Source: Pantoea agglomerans
GTDB taxonomy: Bacteria; Pseudomonadota; Gammaproteobacteria; Enterobacterales; Enterobacteriaceae
Direction of reading: 5' to 3'
NCBI RefSeq assembly: GCF_021397715.1
Contig: NZ_CP090207.1
Location: 3,720,001 to 3,784,000, forward strand
DNA length: 64,000 nucleotides
Made by a program: the position numbers and the translations under genes
The notes under the pieces: model-generated
Database searches by the model: none
What the model saw: only the letters and a program-made list of their open reading frames with translations
Told to the model about the DNA's origin: nothing
Shown here: positions 40,297 to 50,622 of the stretch, one piece after another
Position numbering within the stretch: the first letter of the stretch is position 1
How the letters are laid out: the number at the start of each line of letters is the position of its first letter

Positions 40297-41631
40297 TTAA
40301 AATGCCTTTACCTGGTCGGCAATCCGGTTGGCCAGCTCGGTAACCTGGGCTTCGTTTTCGCCTTCCACCATCACCCGAATCAACGGTTCAGTGCCTGACT
40401 TGCGCAGTAACACCCGACCACGACCCGCCAGCGCTTTTTCCACTTCTACCGTTGCGGTCTTCACCGCTTCGCTCTGCAGCGGATCGCCTTCGCCGGTAAA
40501 ACGCACGTTGACCAGCACCTGAGGCAGCATTTTCATGCCGCTGCACAGGTCATGCAGGCTCATGTGGTTGCGTACCATCGCAGTAAGTACTTGCAAACTT
40601 GCCACGATACCGTCGCCGGTGGTGGTTTTATCCAGCAGAATCACATGACCGGAGTTCTCCGCGCCCAGCCGCCAGCCTTTCTCCTGCATCTTCTCCAGCA
40701 CATAGCGGTCACCCACTTTTGCCCTGGCAAACGGAATACCGAGCTGCTTCAGTGCTAACTCCAGGCCCATATTGCTCATCAGCGTGCCGACGACGCCGCC
40801 GCGCAGCTGGCCCTGACGTAGCCCTTCACGCGCGATGATGTAGAGAATCTGGTCGCCATCGACCTTTTCGCCCAGGTGGTCAATCATCATGATGCGATCG
40901 CCGTCACCATCATAGGCCAGCCCGATATCCGCTTTTTCCGCCAGCACCCGCTGTTGCAGCATTTTCAGATCGGTCGCGCCGCACTCTTTGTTGATGTTCA
41001 TCCCATCTGGCTGAGTGGCAATAGCGATGACCGTGGCACCAAGCTCACGCAGCACATTGGGTGCAATGTGGTAGGTCGCGCCGTTGGCACAGTCGACCAC
41101 GATTTTCAGGCCGTTGAGGTTAAGCTCGCTGGGAAAAGTGCCCTTACAAAATTCAATGTAGCGTCCGGCGGCATCAACGATACGGCTGGCACGGCCCAGC
41201 AAGGCGGATTCGACACAGGTAATCGGTTTTTCCATCTCCAGTTCGATCGCCTCTTCAACATCGTCCGGCAACTTAGTGCCTTCAGAGGAGAAGAATTTAA
41301 TGCCGTTATCGTCGAACGGATTATGCGAGGCCGAAATCACGATCCCCGCTTCTGCGCGGAAGGTCCGGGTCAGATAGGCGATAGCTGGCGTCGGCATCGG
41401 CCCGGTAAAGGCCGCGGTCAGGCCAGCGGCAGCCAGACCGGCTTCTAAGGCTGACTCCAGCATGTAGCCGGAGATGCGCGTGTCCTTACCGATAATGATC
41501 TTTTTCGAACCGTGACGCGCCAGCACTTTCCCTGCGGCCCAGCCCAGCTTCAGGACGAAATCAGGGGTGATTGGCGCTTCACCGACTTTGCCACGAATGC
41601 CATCTGTACCGAAATATTTACGATTACTCAT
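40297..41631 (-). CDS. glmM: Phosphoglucosamine mutase
   Basis: 444 residues, one short of E. coli. The phosphoserine is Ser102 in [17 protein letters not shown], the metal loop is DGDGDR, and the sugar-binding EAENSGH-type loop reads [10 protein letters not shown]. It converts glucosamine-6-phosphate to glucosamine-1-phosphate for UDP-GlcNAc synthesis. It overlaps folP by 4 nt (ATGA) and has the AAGGAG site inside the folP end. Confidence 0.97.
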   Translation of the reverse strand: MSNRKYFGTDGIRGKVGEAPITPDFVLKLGWAAGKVLARHGSKKIIIGKDTRISGYMLESALEAGLAAAGLTAAFTGPMPTPAIAYLTRTFRAEAGIVISASHNPFDDNGIKFFSSEGTKLPDDVEEAIELEMEKPITCVESALLGRASRIVDAAGRYIEFCKGTFPSELNLNGLKIVVDCANGATYHIAPNVLRELGATVIAIATQPDGMNINKECGATDLKMLQQRVLAEKADIGLAYDGDGDRIMMIDHLGEKVDGDQILYIIAREGLRQGQLRGGVVGTLMSNMGLELALKQLGIPFARAKVGDRYVLEKMQEKGWRLGAENSGHVILLDKTTTGDGIVASLQVLTAMVRNHMSLHDLCSGMKMLPQVLVNVRFTGEGDPLQSEAVKTATVEVEKALAGRGRVLLRKSGTEPLIRVMVEGENEAQVTELANRIADQVKAF

Positions 41632-42467
41632 GATGCTCCTTTTGCTCTTCGGGTCGCTTCGACCACGCGCATCGCTTCGGCCGTCTCTTTAACATCATGA
41701 GCACGGATAATCTGTGCTCCCTGCATGGCAGCGATGACCGCGCAGCTCAGGCTGCCGGTTAAACGCTGTGACGGACCGACATTCAACAACTGACCTATCA
41801 TCGATTTGCGCGACATGCCTACCAGCAGAGGCAGGCCGAAATGGTGAAAATCGCTGAGGTGAGCCAGCAGTTCATAGTTGTGGCTAAGATTTTTACCGAA
41901 ACCGAAGCCCGGGTCGAGTATCAGCCGCTCTTTTTTGATTCCTGCCGCTTCGCAACGCGCAATCTGCTGTGCGAAGTAAGTGTCCACTTCGCTCAGGATG
42001 TTTTCATAGTGCGGCGCCTGCTGCATGGTGCGGGGTTCGCCCTGCATATGCATTAAACAGACCGGCAGACCGGTCGCAGCGGCAGCTTCCAGCGCACCTG
42101 GCTCGGAGAGCGAGCGAACGTCATTAATGATGTGAGCGCCCACTCGCGCTGATTCACGAATCACCTCAGCTTTGGAGGTGTCAACCGAGATCCAGACCTC
42201 GAAACGCTGGGCAATCGCTTCGACCACCGGAATGACGCGCTCCAGCTCCTGCTCGACGCTGACCTCATCTGCCCCCGGACGGGTCGATTCACCGCCGACA
42301 TCGATGATGGTCGCGCCAGCATTGACCATCTCATTGGTGTGCGTCAGCGCATCGACCAGCGCGTTATGTTTACCGCCATCGGAAAAGGAGTCGGGCGTGA
42401 CATTTAAAATACCCATCACATGGGGAAAGGATAAATCGAGATGGGAATCACCGGCGAACAACTTCAT
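41628..42467 (-). CDS. folP: Dihydropteroate synthase
   Basis: 279 residues, close to 282 in E. coli. [15 protein letters not shown] and [12 protein letters not shown] are the pterin-phosphate and pABA loops, with [10 protein letters not shown] and GMSRKSMIG near the C-terminus. Makes dihydropteroate in folate synthesis and is the sulfonamide target. Lies between ftsH and glmM, as in E. coli; a terminator separates it from ftsH. Confidence 0.97.
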   Translation of the reverse strand: MKLFAGDSHLDLSFPHVMGILNVTPDSFSDGGKHNALVDALTHTNEMVNAGATIIDVGGESTRPGADEVSVEQELERVIPVVEAIAQRFEVWISVDTSKAEVIRESARVGAHIINDVRSLSEPGALEAAAATGLPVCLMHMQGEPRTMQQAPHYENILSEVDTYFAQQIARCEAAGIKKERLILDPGFGFGKNLSHNYELLAHLSDFHHFGLPLLVGMSRKSMIGQLLNVGPSQRLTGSLSCAVIAAMQGAQIIRAHDVKETAEAMRVVEATRRAKGAS

Positions 42468-42502
42468 GGCGAATCACTCCTTGCTGATCAATATCTGGAT
42501 GT

Positions 42503-42529
42503 AAAAAACCCCGGACCAGCCGGGGTTTT
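42503..42529 (-). terminator. Terminator between ftsH and folP
   Basis: Stem CCCCGG/CCGGGG with a 5-nt loop; six T follow on the minus strand and four on the plus strand. It probably attenuates transcription from ftsH into folP-glmM. Confidence 0.85.
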
Positions 42530-42547
42530 GTCTGACGAGGTGACGTC

Positions 42548-44476
42548 TTATTTATCGAACTGCTCTGACATGGTGTTGCCTGGGTTTGGCGTACGCGGTT
42601 CATCGACCGGACGCGGCGCCTTTGGCGTGCCGTTGCTGTCAGAGTTGCTGCTGCCTGGGTCTTCCCAGCCCGCTGGCGGACGCACTTCGCGGCGCGCCAT
42701 CAGGTCGTCGATCTGTGGTGCATCAATGGTTTCATACTTCATCAGCGCGTCTTTCATCGCGTGAAGGATGTCCATGTTCTCACCCAGAATGCGGCGAGCA
42801 CGCTGGTAGTTGCTGTCGATCAGGTGTTTAACTTCCTGGTCGATAATGCGGGCAGTTTCATCGGACATATGTTTCGCTTTCGCGACGGAACGTCCAAGGA
42901 ACACTTCACCCTCTTCTTCAGCATACAGCAGTGGACCCAGTTTCTCTGAGAAGCCCCACTGCGTCACCATGTTACGCGCCAGGTTAGTCGCGACTTTGAT
43001 GTCGTTCGACGCACCGGTAGAAACACGTTCCGCACCGTAGATGATCTCTTCGGCCAGACGACCGCCGTACAGCGTTGAAATCTGGCTTTCCAGTTTCTGA
43101 CGGCTGGCGCTGATCGCGTCGCCTTCAGGCAGGAAGAAGGTCACACCCAGCGCACGACCGCGCGGAATGATGGTCACTTTGTGCACCGGATCGTGCTCTG
43201 GCACCAGGCGTCCGATAATGGCATGGCCTGCTTCGTGATACGCGGTTGACTCTTTCTGCGCTTCCGTCATCACCATGGAGCGACGTTCCGCACCCATCAT
43301 GATTTTGTCTTTCGCTTTCTCAAACTCAACCATCGACACCACACGCTTGTTCGAACGGGCAGCAAACAGCGCCGCTTCGTTGACAAGGTTAGCCAGGTCA
43401 GCACCGGAGAAGCCCGGCGTACCACGCGCAATGATTGCTGCATCGATATCGGTCGCCAGCGGCACACGGCGCATATGCACTTTCAGAATCTGCTCACGGC
43501 CACGTACGTCTGGCAAGCCCACCACAACCTGACGGTCGAAGCGGCCTGGACGCAGCAGCGCCGGGTCAAGCACGTCAGGACGGTTAGTTGCGGCGATAAC
43601 GATAATGCCTTCGTTACCTTCGAAACCATCCATCTCAACCAGCATCTGGTTCAGCGTCTGCTCACGTTCATCATGACCACCGCCTAAACCTGCGCCACGC
43701 TGACGGCCTACCGCATCGATCTCATCGATAAAGATGATGCACGGCGCGGCTTTTTTGGCCTGTTCGAACATGTCACGCACACGGGATGCGCCGACACCGA
43801 CAAACATTTCAACGAAGTCAGAACCGGAGATGGTAAAGAAAGGCACCTTCGCTTCACCGGCAATTGCTTTCGCCAGCAGGGTTTTACCGGTACCCGGAGG
43901 ACCGACCATCAGCACGCCTTTCGGAATCTTACCGCCCAGCTTCTGGAAGCGGCTCGGTTCACGCAGATATTCCACCAGCTCGGCGACTTCCTCTTTCGCT
44001 TCGTCACACCCGGCAACGTCGGCGAAAGTGGTTTTAATCTGGTCTTCCGTCAGCATGCGGGCTTTGCTCTTGCCGAAGGACATCGCGCCCTTGCCGCCGC
44101 CGCCCTGCATTTGACGCATAAAGAAGATCCACACACCGATCAGCAGCAGCATCGGGAACCACGAAATGAAGATCGAGGCCAGCAGGCTTGGCTCTTCCGG
44201 TGGTTCGCCAACCACTTTGACGTTTTTGGTCAAGAGGTTATCGAGCAACTTGGGATCATTGACAGGAATGTAGGTGGTATATTTATTGCTGTCTTTTTTA
44301 ATAACGTTAATTTCACGCCCGTTAATACGTGCCTCGCGGACCTGATCCTGGTTCACTTCCGACAGGAAGGTTGAATAATCAACCCTACGGCCATTCGACT
44401 CGCTGGGCCCAAAGCTCTGGAATACTGACATCAGCACGACCGCGATGACTAACCAGAGAATCAGGTTTTTCGCCAT
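42548..44476 (-). CDS. ftsH: ATP-dependent zinc metalloprotease FtsH
   Basis: 642 residues from ATG 44476; E. coli has 644 (a TTG 9 nt upstream is also possible). Two membrane helices ([15 protein letters not shown] and [23 protein letters not shown]) enclose a periplasmic domain. The AAA+ part has [23 protein letters not shown] and the second region of homology [18 protein letters not shown]; the zinc site is HEAGH. It degrades membrane proteins, LpxC and sigma-32. It ends in the E. coli-like [11 protein letters not shown] tail. Cotranscribed with rlmE upstream. Confidence 0.98.
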   Translation of the reverse strand: MAKNLILWLVIAVVLMSVFQSFGPSESNGRRVDYSTFLSEVNQDQVREARINGREINVIKKDSNKYTTYIPVNDPKLLDNLLTKNVKVVGEPPEEPSLLASIFISWFPMLLLIGVWIFFMRQMQGGGGKGAMSFGKSKARMLTEDQIKTTFADVAGCDEAKEEVAELVEYLREPSRFQKLGGKIPKGVLMVGPPGTGKTLLAKAIAGEAKVPFFTISGSDFVEMFVGVGASRVRDMFEQAKKAAPCIIFIDEIDAVGRQRGAGLGGGHDEREQTLNQMLVEMDGFEGNEGIIVIAATNRPDVLDPALLRPGRFDRQVVVGLPDVRGREQILKVHMRRVPLATDIDAAIIARGTPGFSGADLANLVNEAALFAARSNKRVVSMVEFEKAKDKIMMGAERRSMVMTEAQKESTAYHEAGHAIIGRLVPEHDPVHKVTIIPRGRALGVTFFLPEGDAISASRQKLESQISTLYGGRLAEEIIYGAERVSTGASNDIKVATNLARNMVTQWGFSEKLGPLLYAEEEGEVFLGRSVAKAKHMSDETARIIDQEVKHLIDSNYQRARRILGENMDILHAMKDALMKYETIDAPQIDDLMARREVRPPAGWEDPGSSNSDSNGTPKAPRPVDEPRTPNPGNTMSEQFDK

Positions 44477-44589
44477 GTCACTCAAGGGATTAACCTCATA
44501 TTACAACGGTGTTAACAGATAGCGTAGGGTACTATAGATCCTTCATACATGGAATCGCAGCAAAACTGCGGACTTCTCCAGCAATTTGG

Positions 44590-45219
44590 TTATAGTTTGC
44601 GCCCAGTCGCCACAATGTACACTTCACGTGAACGTGACCGTGAAGCGTCCGGCTTACGAATTTTCACTTTCGTAAACAGGGAGCGAATTTCCCGCAGGTA
44701 TTCATCGAAGCCATCTCCCTGAAACACTTTCACTACAAAGCTGCCGCCAGGTGCCAGGATATCACGACACATTTCCAGCGCCAGCTCGACTAAATACATC
44801 GACCGGGGAATATCTACGGCAGGTGTACCACTCATGTTCGGTGCCATATCGGACATGACAACCTGAACTTTCTGATCGCCGACGCGCTCAAGCAGCGCAT
44901 TAATCACCGATTCTTCACGAAAATCGCCCTGAAGGAAATCGACACCGACAATCGGATCCATAGGCAGGATATCACAGGCAATAACGCGCCCTTTGTTCCC
45001 AATTTGCTGTACCACATATTGTGACCAGCCACCGGGTGCAGCACCCAGATCTACCACGGTCATGCCGGGTTTGAAAAGCTTGTCACCCTGTTGTATTTCA
45101 TCAAGTTTAAACCAGGCGCGCGAACGCAACCCTTTTTTCTGCGCCTGAAGCACATATTTATCGCTAAAGTGTTCCTGGAGCCAGCGGCTGGAGCTGGCCG
45201 AACGCTTTTTACCCGTCAT
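44590..45219 (-). CDS. rlmE: 23S rRNA (uridine-2'-O)-methyltransferase RlmE (FtsJ/RrmJ)
   Basis: 209 residues from ATG 45219, aligning with E. coli [23 protein letters not shown]. The SAM site is [15 protein letters not shown]; the K-D-K-E catalytic set fits [24 protein letters not shown] and SREVYIVA. It methylates U2552 in the A loop. Heat-shock operon rlmE-ftsH in E. coli. It is divergent from yhbY. Confidence 0.96.
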   Translation of the reverse strand: MTGKKRSASSSRWLQEHFSDKYVLQAQKKGLRSRAWFKLDEIQQGDKLFKPGMTVVDLGAAPGGWSQYVVQQIGNKGRVIACDILPMDPIVGVDFLQGDFREESVINALLERVGDQKVQVVMSDMAPNMSGTPAVDIPRSMYLVELALEMCRDILAPGGSFVVKVFQGDGFDEYLREIRSLFTKVKIRKPDASRSRSREVYIVATGRKL

Positions 45220-45346
45220 AATATTTCCAACTAAATCGTCATCGTAGCGATAAACCTGCACGCAATGGGTTGCGTCGATTTGGTGATATACCCGAGATGG
45301 CGGTAGAATGAACCGTTTTCAATCCCTGAGTAAGTAAAAAACTACG

Positions 45347-45640
45347 ATGAATCTAAGTACCAAACAAAAACAGCACCTCAAGGGCCTCGCCCATCCGCTC
45401 AAGCCAGTGGTTATGCTGGGTGGTAATGGCCTGACCGAAGGCGTGCTGGCCGAAATCGAGCAGGCTCTGGCCCATCACGAACTGATCAAGGTGAAAATTG
45501 CCTCAGAAGATCGTGAAACAAAGCAGCTGATCGTTGAGGCTATCGTGCGTGAAACCGGCGCCAGCAACGTACAGGTGATCGGCAAAACGCTGGTGCTGTA
45601 TCGCCCTTCTAAAGAGAGCAAAATTTCTCTGCCACGTTAA
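45347..45640 (+). CDS. yhbY: CRM-domain RNA-binding protein YhbY
   Basis: 97 residues, as in E. coli. One CRM domain: LSTKQKQHLKGLAHPLKPVVMLGGNGLTEGVLAEIEQAL with the GGNG loop, then ELIKVKIA and VQVIGKTLVLYRPSKE. It binds pre-50S particles. Transcribed away from rlmE; a bidirectional terminator follows. Confidence 0.95.
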   Translation: MNLSTKQKQHLKGLAHPLKPVVMLGGNGLTEGVLAEIEQALAHHELIKVKIASEDRETKQLIVEAIVRETGASNVQVIGKTLVLYRPSKESKISLPR

Positions 45641-45676
45641 GTGGGCAAAGAAAGTGCCATGCTCTTACCTCAGATA

Positions 45677-45699
45677 AAAGGCCGCAGTGCGGCCTTTTT
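45677..45699. terminator. Bidirectional terminator between yhbY and greA
   Basis: Stem AAAGGCCGC/GCGGCCTTT with a 3-nt loop and T-runs on both strands, located between the convergent yhbY and greA genes. Confidence 0.92.
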
Positions 45700-45746
45700 C
45701 CTTTCTTTACATTGTGCTTTAACGCTTTTCAAAGCGTAGCAACATC

Positions 45747-46223
45747 TTAAAGGTATTCCACCTTCAGGATTTCATATTCAACATCGCCGCCAGGGGTTTT
45801 GATAATGGCCACATCATCAGCCTCTTTACCCACCAGGCCACGTGCCATCGGTGAATTGACCGAAATCAGATTTTGCTTAAAATCCGCTTCGTCATCACCC
45901 ACGATACGATAGGTCGACTCTTCATCGGTCTCGATATTCAGCACGGTAACCGTCGCGCCGAAAATCACGCGGCCGGTTTTTGGCATCTGGGTCACGTCAA
46001 TGACCTGCGCATTGGAGAGTTTGGCTTCAATCTCCTGAATGCGGCCTTCACAGAAACCCTGTTCTTCACGTGCGGCATGGTATTCCGCATTCTCTTTCAG
46101 GTCGCCATGCTCGCGCGCGTCAGCGATAGAGGCAATAATGCGCGGACGCTTCACGGTTTTCAGCTCGTTCAGCTCTTCGCGCAATCTTTCAGCGCCTCTT
46201 AACGTCATCGGAATCTGATTCAT
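45747..46223 (-). CDS. greA: Transcript cleavage factor GreA
   Basis: 158 residues, as in E. coli. N-terminal coiled coil ([22 protein letters not shown]), with the tip acidic pair in [20 protein letters not shown], and the FKBP-like C-terminal domain ([29 protein letters not shown]). It rescues backtracked RNA polymerase. A strong GAGGAG site precedes ATG. It is divergent from dacB; the long leader may carry a regulatory structure as in E. coli, but I cannot identify one with confidence. Confidence 0.97.
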   Translation of the reverse strand: MNQIPMTLRGAERLREELNELKTVKRPRIIASIADAREHGDLKENAEYHAAREEQGFCEGRIQEIEAKLSNAQVIDVTQMPKTGRVIFGATVTVLNIETDEESTYRIVGDDEADFKQNLISVNSPMARGLVGKEADDVAIIKTPGGDVEYEILKVEYL

Positions 46224-46471
46224 TTAAGCTCCTCGTCATCTATCCTGTTTAACGGTGTCATCCTGACCGGTGACTGCAGAAAAAAGCGTTCTGCGACGCA
46301 TTAGCCCGTTTTGCAAACAAAAGAATCCTGACCCAGAAAGCATTCCGGGCCAGAAAAGGGTTTTGCAATTTGATACGTATTTTACCCCAGAGTTCACTGC
46401 GGGTCATCGTTTACTTTCCACCGTCCAGCGACGTAGTATTGACGGCTTCACCTGCCAGTTACCGCGAGATT

Positions 46472-47905
46472 ATGCGATTTTCACGACTTGTTACCGGATT
46501 AACCTGTGCATTTATGCTGCAGGCACAAGCAGCGCCAGTTGATGAATACATGCAGTATCTGCCAGACGGCGCCAATCTGGCGCTGATGGTGCAGAAAGTG
46601 GGTGCATCAACGCCGATTATTGATTACCACGGAAAACAGATGGCGTTACCCGCCAGTACCATGAAGGTGGTGACAGCGCTGGCGGCCTTACTGGAACTGG
46701 GCGGAGATTACCGTTTTCAGACCACCTTTGAGACCAAAGGCGCGCTGGTCGATGGCACGCTGAACGGTGATTTAGTGGCGCGTTTTGCCGGCGATCCCAC
46801 ATTAAGTCGCCAGGATCTGCGCAACATGGTGGCAGCGTTAAAGAAACAGGGCATCACCCATATTAAAGGCAATCTGGTGATTGATACCTCGGTTTTTGCC
46901 AGCCATGACATGGCGCCAGGCTGGCCGTGGAACGACCTGACCCAGTGCTTTAGCGCGCCGCCAGGTGCCGCTATCGTGGATAAAAACTGTTTTTCTGTCT
47001 CGCTCTACAGCGCGAATACGCCGGGCGAGAATGCGTTTGTTCGTATCGCCTCCTATTATCCGGCGCACATGTACAGCCAGGTACGCACCATCGGCCGCAA
47101 CAGCGGCGAAGGACAATATTGCGAACTGGACGTGGTGCCGGGCGAACTCAATCGCTACACCCTGACCGGCTGTATGCGTCAACGCGCCGAACCGTTGCCG
47201 CTGGCCTTTGCCGTACAGGATGGCGCGGCCTGGGCGGGCGAAATCCTGAAAGCGGAACTGCGGGCGGCGGAGATCGATTACAGCGGGCATCTGGTACGTC
47301 AGTCGCAGGCCACCGAGCCAGGCACGGTGCTGGCCTCGACCCAGTCGGCGCCGCTGCATACTCTGTTGCACACCATGCTGAAGAAGTCGGACAACATGAT
47401 TGCGGATACGGTGTTCCGTACCATTGGTCATCACTACTTCAACGTGCCGGGGACGTTCCGTGCCGGACAGGACGCGATTCGTCGTATCCTGAAAGCCAAA
47501 GCCAATATCGACATGGGTAATAGCATTCAGGTTGATGGTTCGGGCCTGTCGCGTCACGACCTGATTTCGCCGCAAACCATGATGCAGGTGTTGCAATACA
47601 TTGCAAAGAATGACAGCACGCTGGATTACATCTCGATGCTGCCGCTGGCCGGTTATGACGGCACGCTGCAGTACCGTGGCGGTCTGCATGAGGCGGGACT
47701 GGATGGCAAAGTGTCGGCGAAAACCGGTTCACTGCAGGGGGTTTATAACCTGGCGGGCTTTATCACCACCTCCAGCGGCGCGCGGGTGGCATTCGTTCAG
47801 TTCCTTTCCGGTTATGCGGTCCCGCCGGAAGATCAGCGTACCCGCCGTATTCCGCTGGTGCGATTTGAGAGCCGGCTCTACCGCGATATTAATCAGAACA
47901 ACTGA
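46472..47905 (+). CDS. dacB: D-alanyl-D-alanine carboxypeptidase/endopeptidase PBP4
   Basis: 477 residues from ATG 46472, the E. coli length and start (MRFSRLVTGLT); the earlier ATG at 46370 gives a non-homologous extension. The signal peptide is about 20 residues (ending AQA). Active-site motifs: ASTMK (S-x-x-K), KKSDN (S-x-N) and KVSAKTGS (K-T-G). Periplasmic class C PBP that trims and cuts peptidoglycan cross-links. A strong terminator follows. In E. coli obgE lies beyond it; here the enterobactin locus does. Confidence 0.97.
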   Translation: MRFSRLVTGLTCAFMLQAQAAPVDEYMQYLPDGANLALMVQKVGASTPIIDYHGKQMALPASTMKVVTALAALLELGGDYRFQTTFETKGALVDGTLNGDLVARFAGDPTLSRQDLRNMVAALKKQGITHIKGNLVIDTSVFASHDMAPGWPWNDLTQCFSAPPGAAIVDKNCFSVSLYSANTPGENAFVRIASYYPAHMYSQVRTIGRNSGEGQYCELDVVPGELNRYTLTGCMRQRAEPLPLAFAVQDGAAWAGEILKAELRAAEIDYSGHLVRQSQATEPGTVLASTQSAPLHTLLHTMLKKSDNMIADTVFRTIGHHYFNVPGTFRAGQDAIRRILKAKANIDMGNSIQVDGSGLSRHDLISPQTMMQVLQYIAKNDSTLDYISMLPLAGYDGTLQYRGGLHEAGLDGKVSAKTGSLQGVYNLAGFITTSSGARVAFVQFLSGYAVPPEDQRTRRIPLVRFESRLYRDINQNN

Positions 47906-47920
47906 TAAAGCAGAGATAAA

Positions 47921-47955
47921 AAATGCAGCAGGCGATCGACCTGCTGCATTTTTTT
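47921..47955 (+). terminator. Terminator after dacB
   Basis: A 10-bp stem ATGCAGCAGG/CCTGCTGCAT with a 7-nt loop, followed by six T and preceded by A-rich sequence, so it can work in both directions. Confidence 0.92.
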
Positions 47956-48144
47956 GATAAAGTCCGGTCACGTCAGCGATAAGACCGAGCCTGCACGGGA
48001 AACAGCGGCAGTTCGGAAAGACGTTTAAGCCAATTCCTGGCCGCTCAGCCCGTGCCGTCCGTGGCGCGGGACGCTTCCCTTCCCTGCCCCTGTTCCCTGC
48101 GCGTGGAGCATATTAACTGCGGCAGAGTCATCCGGCTAACTCCA

Positions 48145-50400
48145 TCAGAAGCGGGTGTTGACACTCATATAGTAAGTGCGGCCCGATTCGTTAAAGGTAT
48201 TGGCACCGGCACCGTAGAGATAAGCGCCCGTCGTGGCGTTACCGGTGGTCTGCGCATTGCCTTCGCGGAAGTGGCGTTTATCGAACAGGTTGTCGATCCC
48301 GACGGTGACGCTGGCATATTTATTAACGTCATAGGTGCCGCTCATGCCCACTACCGAGTAAGGGCTGACTTCATCGGTGGCGCTGCCGGTGACCGGATTG
48401 CCTTTGTAGTCATACTTTTTCGGCGTCTGTTTGCCATACCAGGTCAGCGTGGTTTGCAGCGACAGATCCTGCGTTGCCTGCCAGCTCAGCGTCGAGTTAA
48501 GCGTATATTCCGGGATCACCGACAGCCGATCGCCGGTCTCTTTGTTCTTGCTTTGCAGCATGTAGGTGAAGTTATTGTTCCAGCTTACGCTCTCAGAGAA
48601 TGGCACGTTGACCGTTCCTTCCAGCCCTTCCACCACCGCTTTCGGCACGTTTTCCCATTTATAGATGTCGGTTTTACCGTTCGAAGCGGTACCGGTTGGC
48701 AGCGTGCCCGCCTCAATCTTATTGCGGTAGTCGTTGCGGAACCAGGTCAGACCGGCCTGATAACCCTCATGCTTCCACTCCAGCCCAATCTCTTTATTGA
48801 TGCTGTTTTCCGCTTTTAAATCGTCGTTGCCCATCAGATAACAGGCACCGGTGCTGGCGGCGCAGCCCTGGCCGTTGCTGTAAAGCAGGTAGTTAGGGTT
48901 GGTCTGATACAGACTCGGTGCTTTGTAGGCGCGGGCTATCCCCATTTTCAGCGTGAAGTCATCGCCTAATCCTTGTGACAGGTTAAGTGACGGGCTCCAG
49001 TTATTGCCCACGATGGAGTGATGATCGAAACGCAGCGCTGGCGTCAGCATGGTGCTGTCGGTCAGTTCAATGTTGTCTTCAGCAAACAGCGAGAAGATTT
49101 CCGCCTGCGAATAGGGGCTGCGTCCGGTGGTAGCGACGCCGGGGATTGAACCGTAATTGGCCGCCTGGGTCGTCGAGGAGGGGTCCTTCATCCGCTGCTG
49201 GTTCCATTCGGTGCCAAGAGTCGCGGTCTGGTTGACCAGCCATTCGAACGGAATACTGATTTCGCTGTGCAGCAGCACATCATCCAGCTGGATGGTATTA
49301 AAGTTGCTGTTGGAGAAGATCCCTTCGGTGCCGCCCGCCAGCCCTTCATTCAGGCGCGAGTTACGGGTGTTCTCGTACTGCGCATAGGTATCGGTGCTGA
49401 TGCCGTTATCCCACGCGCCGGTCCACTTCAGCGAGAAGTTCTGACGATAGAGGCGGTTGGTCTCTTCACCATATTTACTTTTCACCAGCGCATTGGTGTT
49501 GGTGTTCTGGGTATCACCGGCGTACAGGTTGCCCTGACGGCTATAGCCAGCGCCAAACTCCAGCGCCTGCATCGGCGCAAAGGCCCAGCGCAGTAAGGCG
49601 TGAACATCTTTATTCACCGAACCTTCACGGCCTGACGGGTAAGAACCGGCATAGTTGCCGGTACGCTCAGCGGCATGACCTTCATTAATGTCGTAAGCAT
49701 CAGCCTGGGTTTTTGCCAGCCCGCCATACAGCCGGAAGCTAAAGTCGTCGCCTAACGGCCCTTCGAGGCTAAAGTTTGTACGCCTGGTTGCGCCCTCATC
49801 CTTATGCTGCGGCACGTTGTAATAGCCGCTCCAGGAGCCGTGCCATTGATTATCCATCTGTTTTTTGGTGATGATGTTCACTACCCCGCCTGCGGCACCG
49901 TTACCGTAACGGGCGGCGGCCGGACCGCGAATGACATCAATCCGCTCAATAAGCTCTGGCGGAACCCAGTTCGTGTCGCCGCGCGTATCACGCTCGCCCC
50001 GCCAGCCAAGACGCACCGAGTTGCGGCTGGTGACCGGCAGGCCATCGATTAAAATCAGGGTATTTTCCGGGCCCATGCCGCGAATATCGATCTGGCGATT
50101 GTTACCGCGCTGGCCACTGGTGGAGTTCCCGGTCAGGTTAACGCCGGGCATGGTACGAATGATTTCAGAGACGTCGCGCGCAGGCGGATGTTTTTTAATT
50201 TCGTCCGCGGTGATGGTGGAGACACCGGGCGCCTGAAGCGTCTGCTGAGCGGCCGTCACCGTCATGGTGGTTTCGCTGGCGGTATCGGAGGCGTTGCTGG
50301 TGATGCCTGGCTCAGCGGCTGCTGCACCGGTAGAAATGAGAGAGGTGGTGAAACCCAGTTCAATCATAATGGCTAAAGAAAGCCGGGATAACGTTTTCAT
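48145..50400 (-). CDS. fepA: TonB-dependent ferric enterobactin receptor FepA
   Basis: 751 residues from ATG 50400 (AGGAATAAAAAA upstream); E. coli FepA has 746. A signal peptide of about 30 residues is followed by a TonB box region (ETTMTVTAA), a plug domain with DVSEIIRTMPGVNLTG...RQIDIRGMGPENTLILIDG and RIDVIRGPAAARYGNGAAGGVVNIITK, then a 22-strand barrel ending in Phe (YYMSVNTRF). NLFDKRHFREGNAQ and GAYLYGAGANTFNESGRTYYM match FepA rather than other catecholate receptors. A Fur-type site lies in the fepA-fes promoter region. CTGGG and ACCTCT in the first 60 coding bases could pair with the Omr RNA seed. entD, which follows fepA in E. coli, is absent. Confidence 0.95.
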   Translation of the reverse strand: MKTLSRLSLAIMIELGFTTSLISTGAAAAEPGITSNASDTASETTMTVTAAQQTLQAPGVSTITADEIKKHPPARDVSEIIRTMPGVNLTGNSTSGQRGNNRQIDIRGMGPENTLILIDGLPVTSRNSVRLGWRGERDTRGDTNWVPPELIERIDVIRGPAAARYGNGAAGGVVNIITKKQMDNQWHGSWSGYYNVPQHKDEGATRRTNFSLEGPLGDDFSFRLYGGLAKTQADAYDINEGHAAERTGNYAGSYPSGREGSVNKDVHALLRWAFAPMQALEFGAGYSRQGNLYAGDTQNTNTNALVKSKYGEETNRLYRQNFSLKWTGAWDNGISTDTYAQYENTRNSRLNEGLAGGTEGIFSNSNFNTIQLDDVLLHSEISIPFEWLVNQTATLGTEWNQQRMKDPSSTTQAANYGSIPGVATTGRSPYSQAEIFSLFAEDNIELTDSTMLTPALRFDHHSIVGNNWSPSLNLSQGLGDDFTLKMGIARAYKAPSLYQTNPNYLLYSNGQGCAASTGACYLMGNDDLKAENSINKEIGLEWKHEGYQAGLTWFRNDYRNKIEAGTLPTGTASNGKTDIYKWENVPKAVVEGLEGTVNVPFSESVSWNNNFTYMLQSKNKETGDRLSVIPEYTLNSTLSWQATQDLSLQTTLTWYGKQTPKKYDYKGNPVTGSATDEVSPYSVVGMSGTYDVNKYASVTVGIDNLFDKRHFREGNAQTTGNATTGAYLYGAGANTFNESGRTYYMSVNTRF

Positions 50401-50586
50401 TTTTTTATTCCTGGATTGCCAGCGAAAGGCTACTGCCGGCGCGCCGGTGAAAAGGTAAGTACCTTGCCTGCAACGCATTCCAGTTCTCTGCGGACCCTTA
50501 TCAGGCGACCTTACACCTGGTCCAAAGCCCGATACGGCAGAGAGGATGCGCGCGCTCCCTGTAGAGCGGAAACACCCTATTGCAAA

Positions 50587-50601
50587 TGAAAATAATTATC
50601 A
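50587..50601. promoter_or_regulatory. Fur box between fepA and fes
   Basis: TGAAAATAATTATCA matches the 7-1-7 Fur consensus TGATAATnATTATCA at 13 of 14 positions. It lies between the divergent fepA and fes genes and should give iron repression of both. Confidence 0.85.
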
Positions 50602-50622
50602 ATACTATTATTCCTAACATGC

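Noticed and set aside
46224..46471. GraL-type attenuator in the greA leader
   Set aside because: A weak GCAGAA/TTCTGC stem exists but is not followed by a T-tract; not enough to call.
47956..48144. Remnant of entD or obgE after dacB
   Set aside because: The 189 bp show no frame or sequence I can match to either gene.
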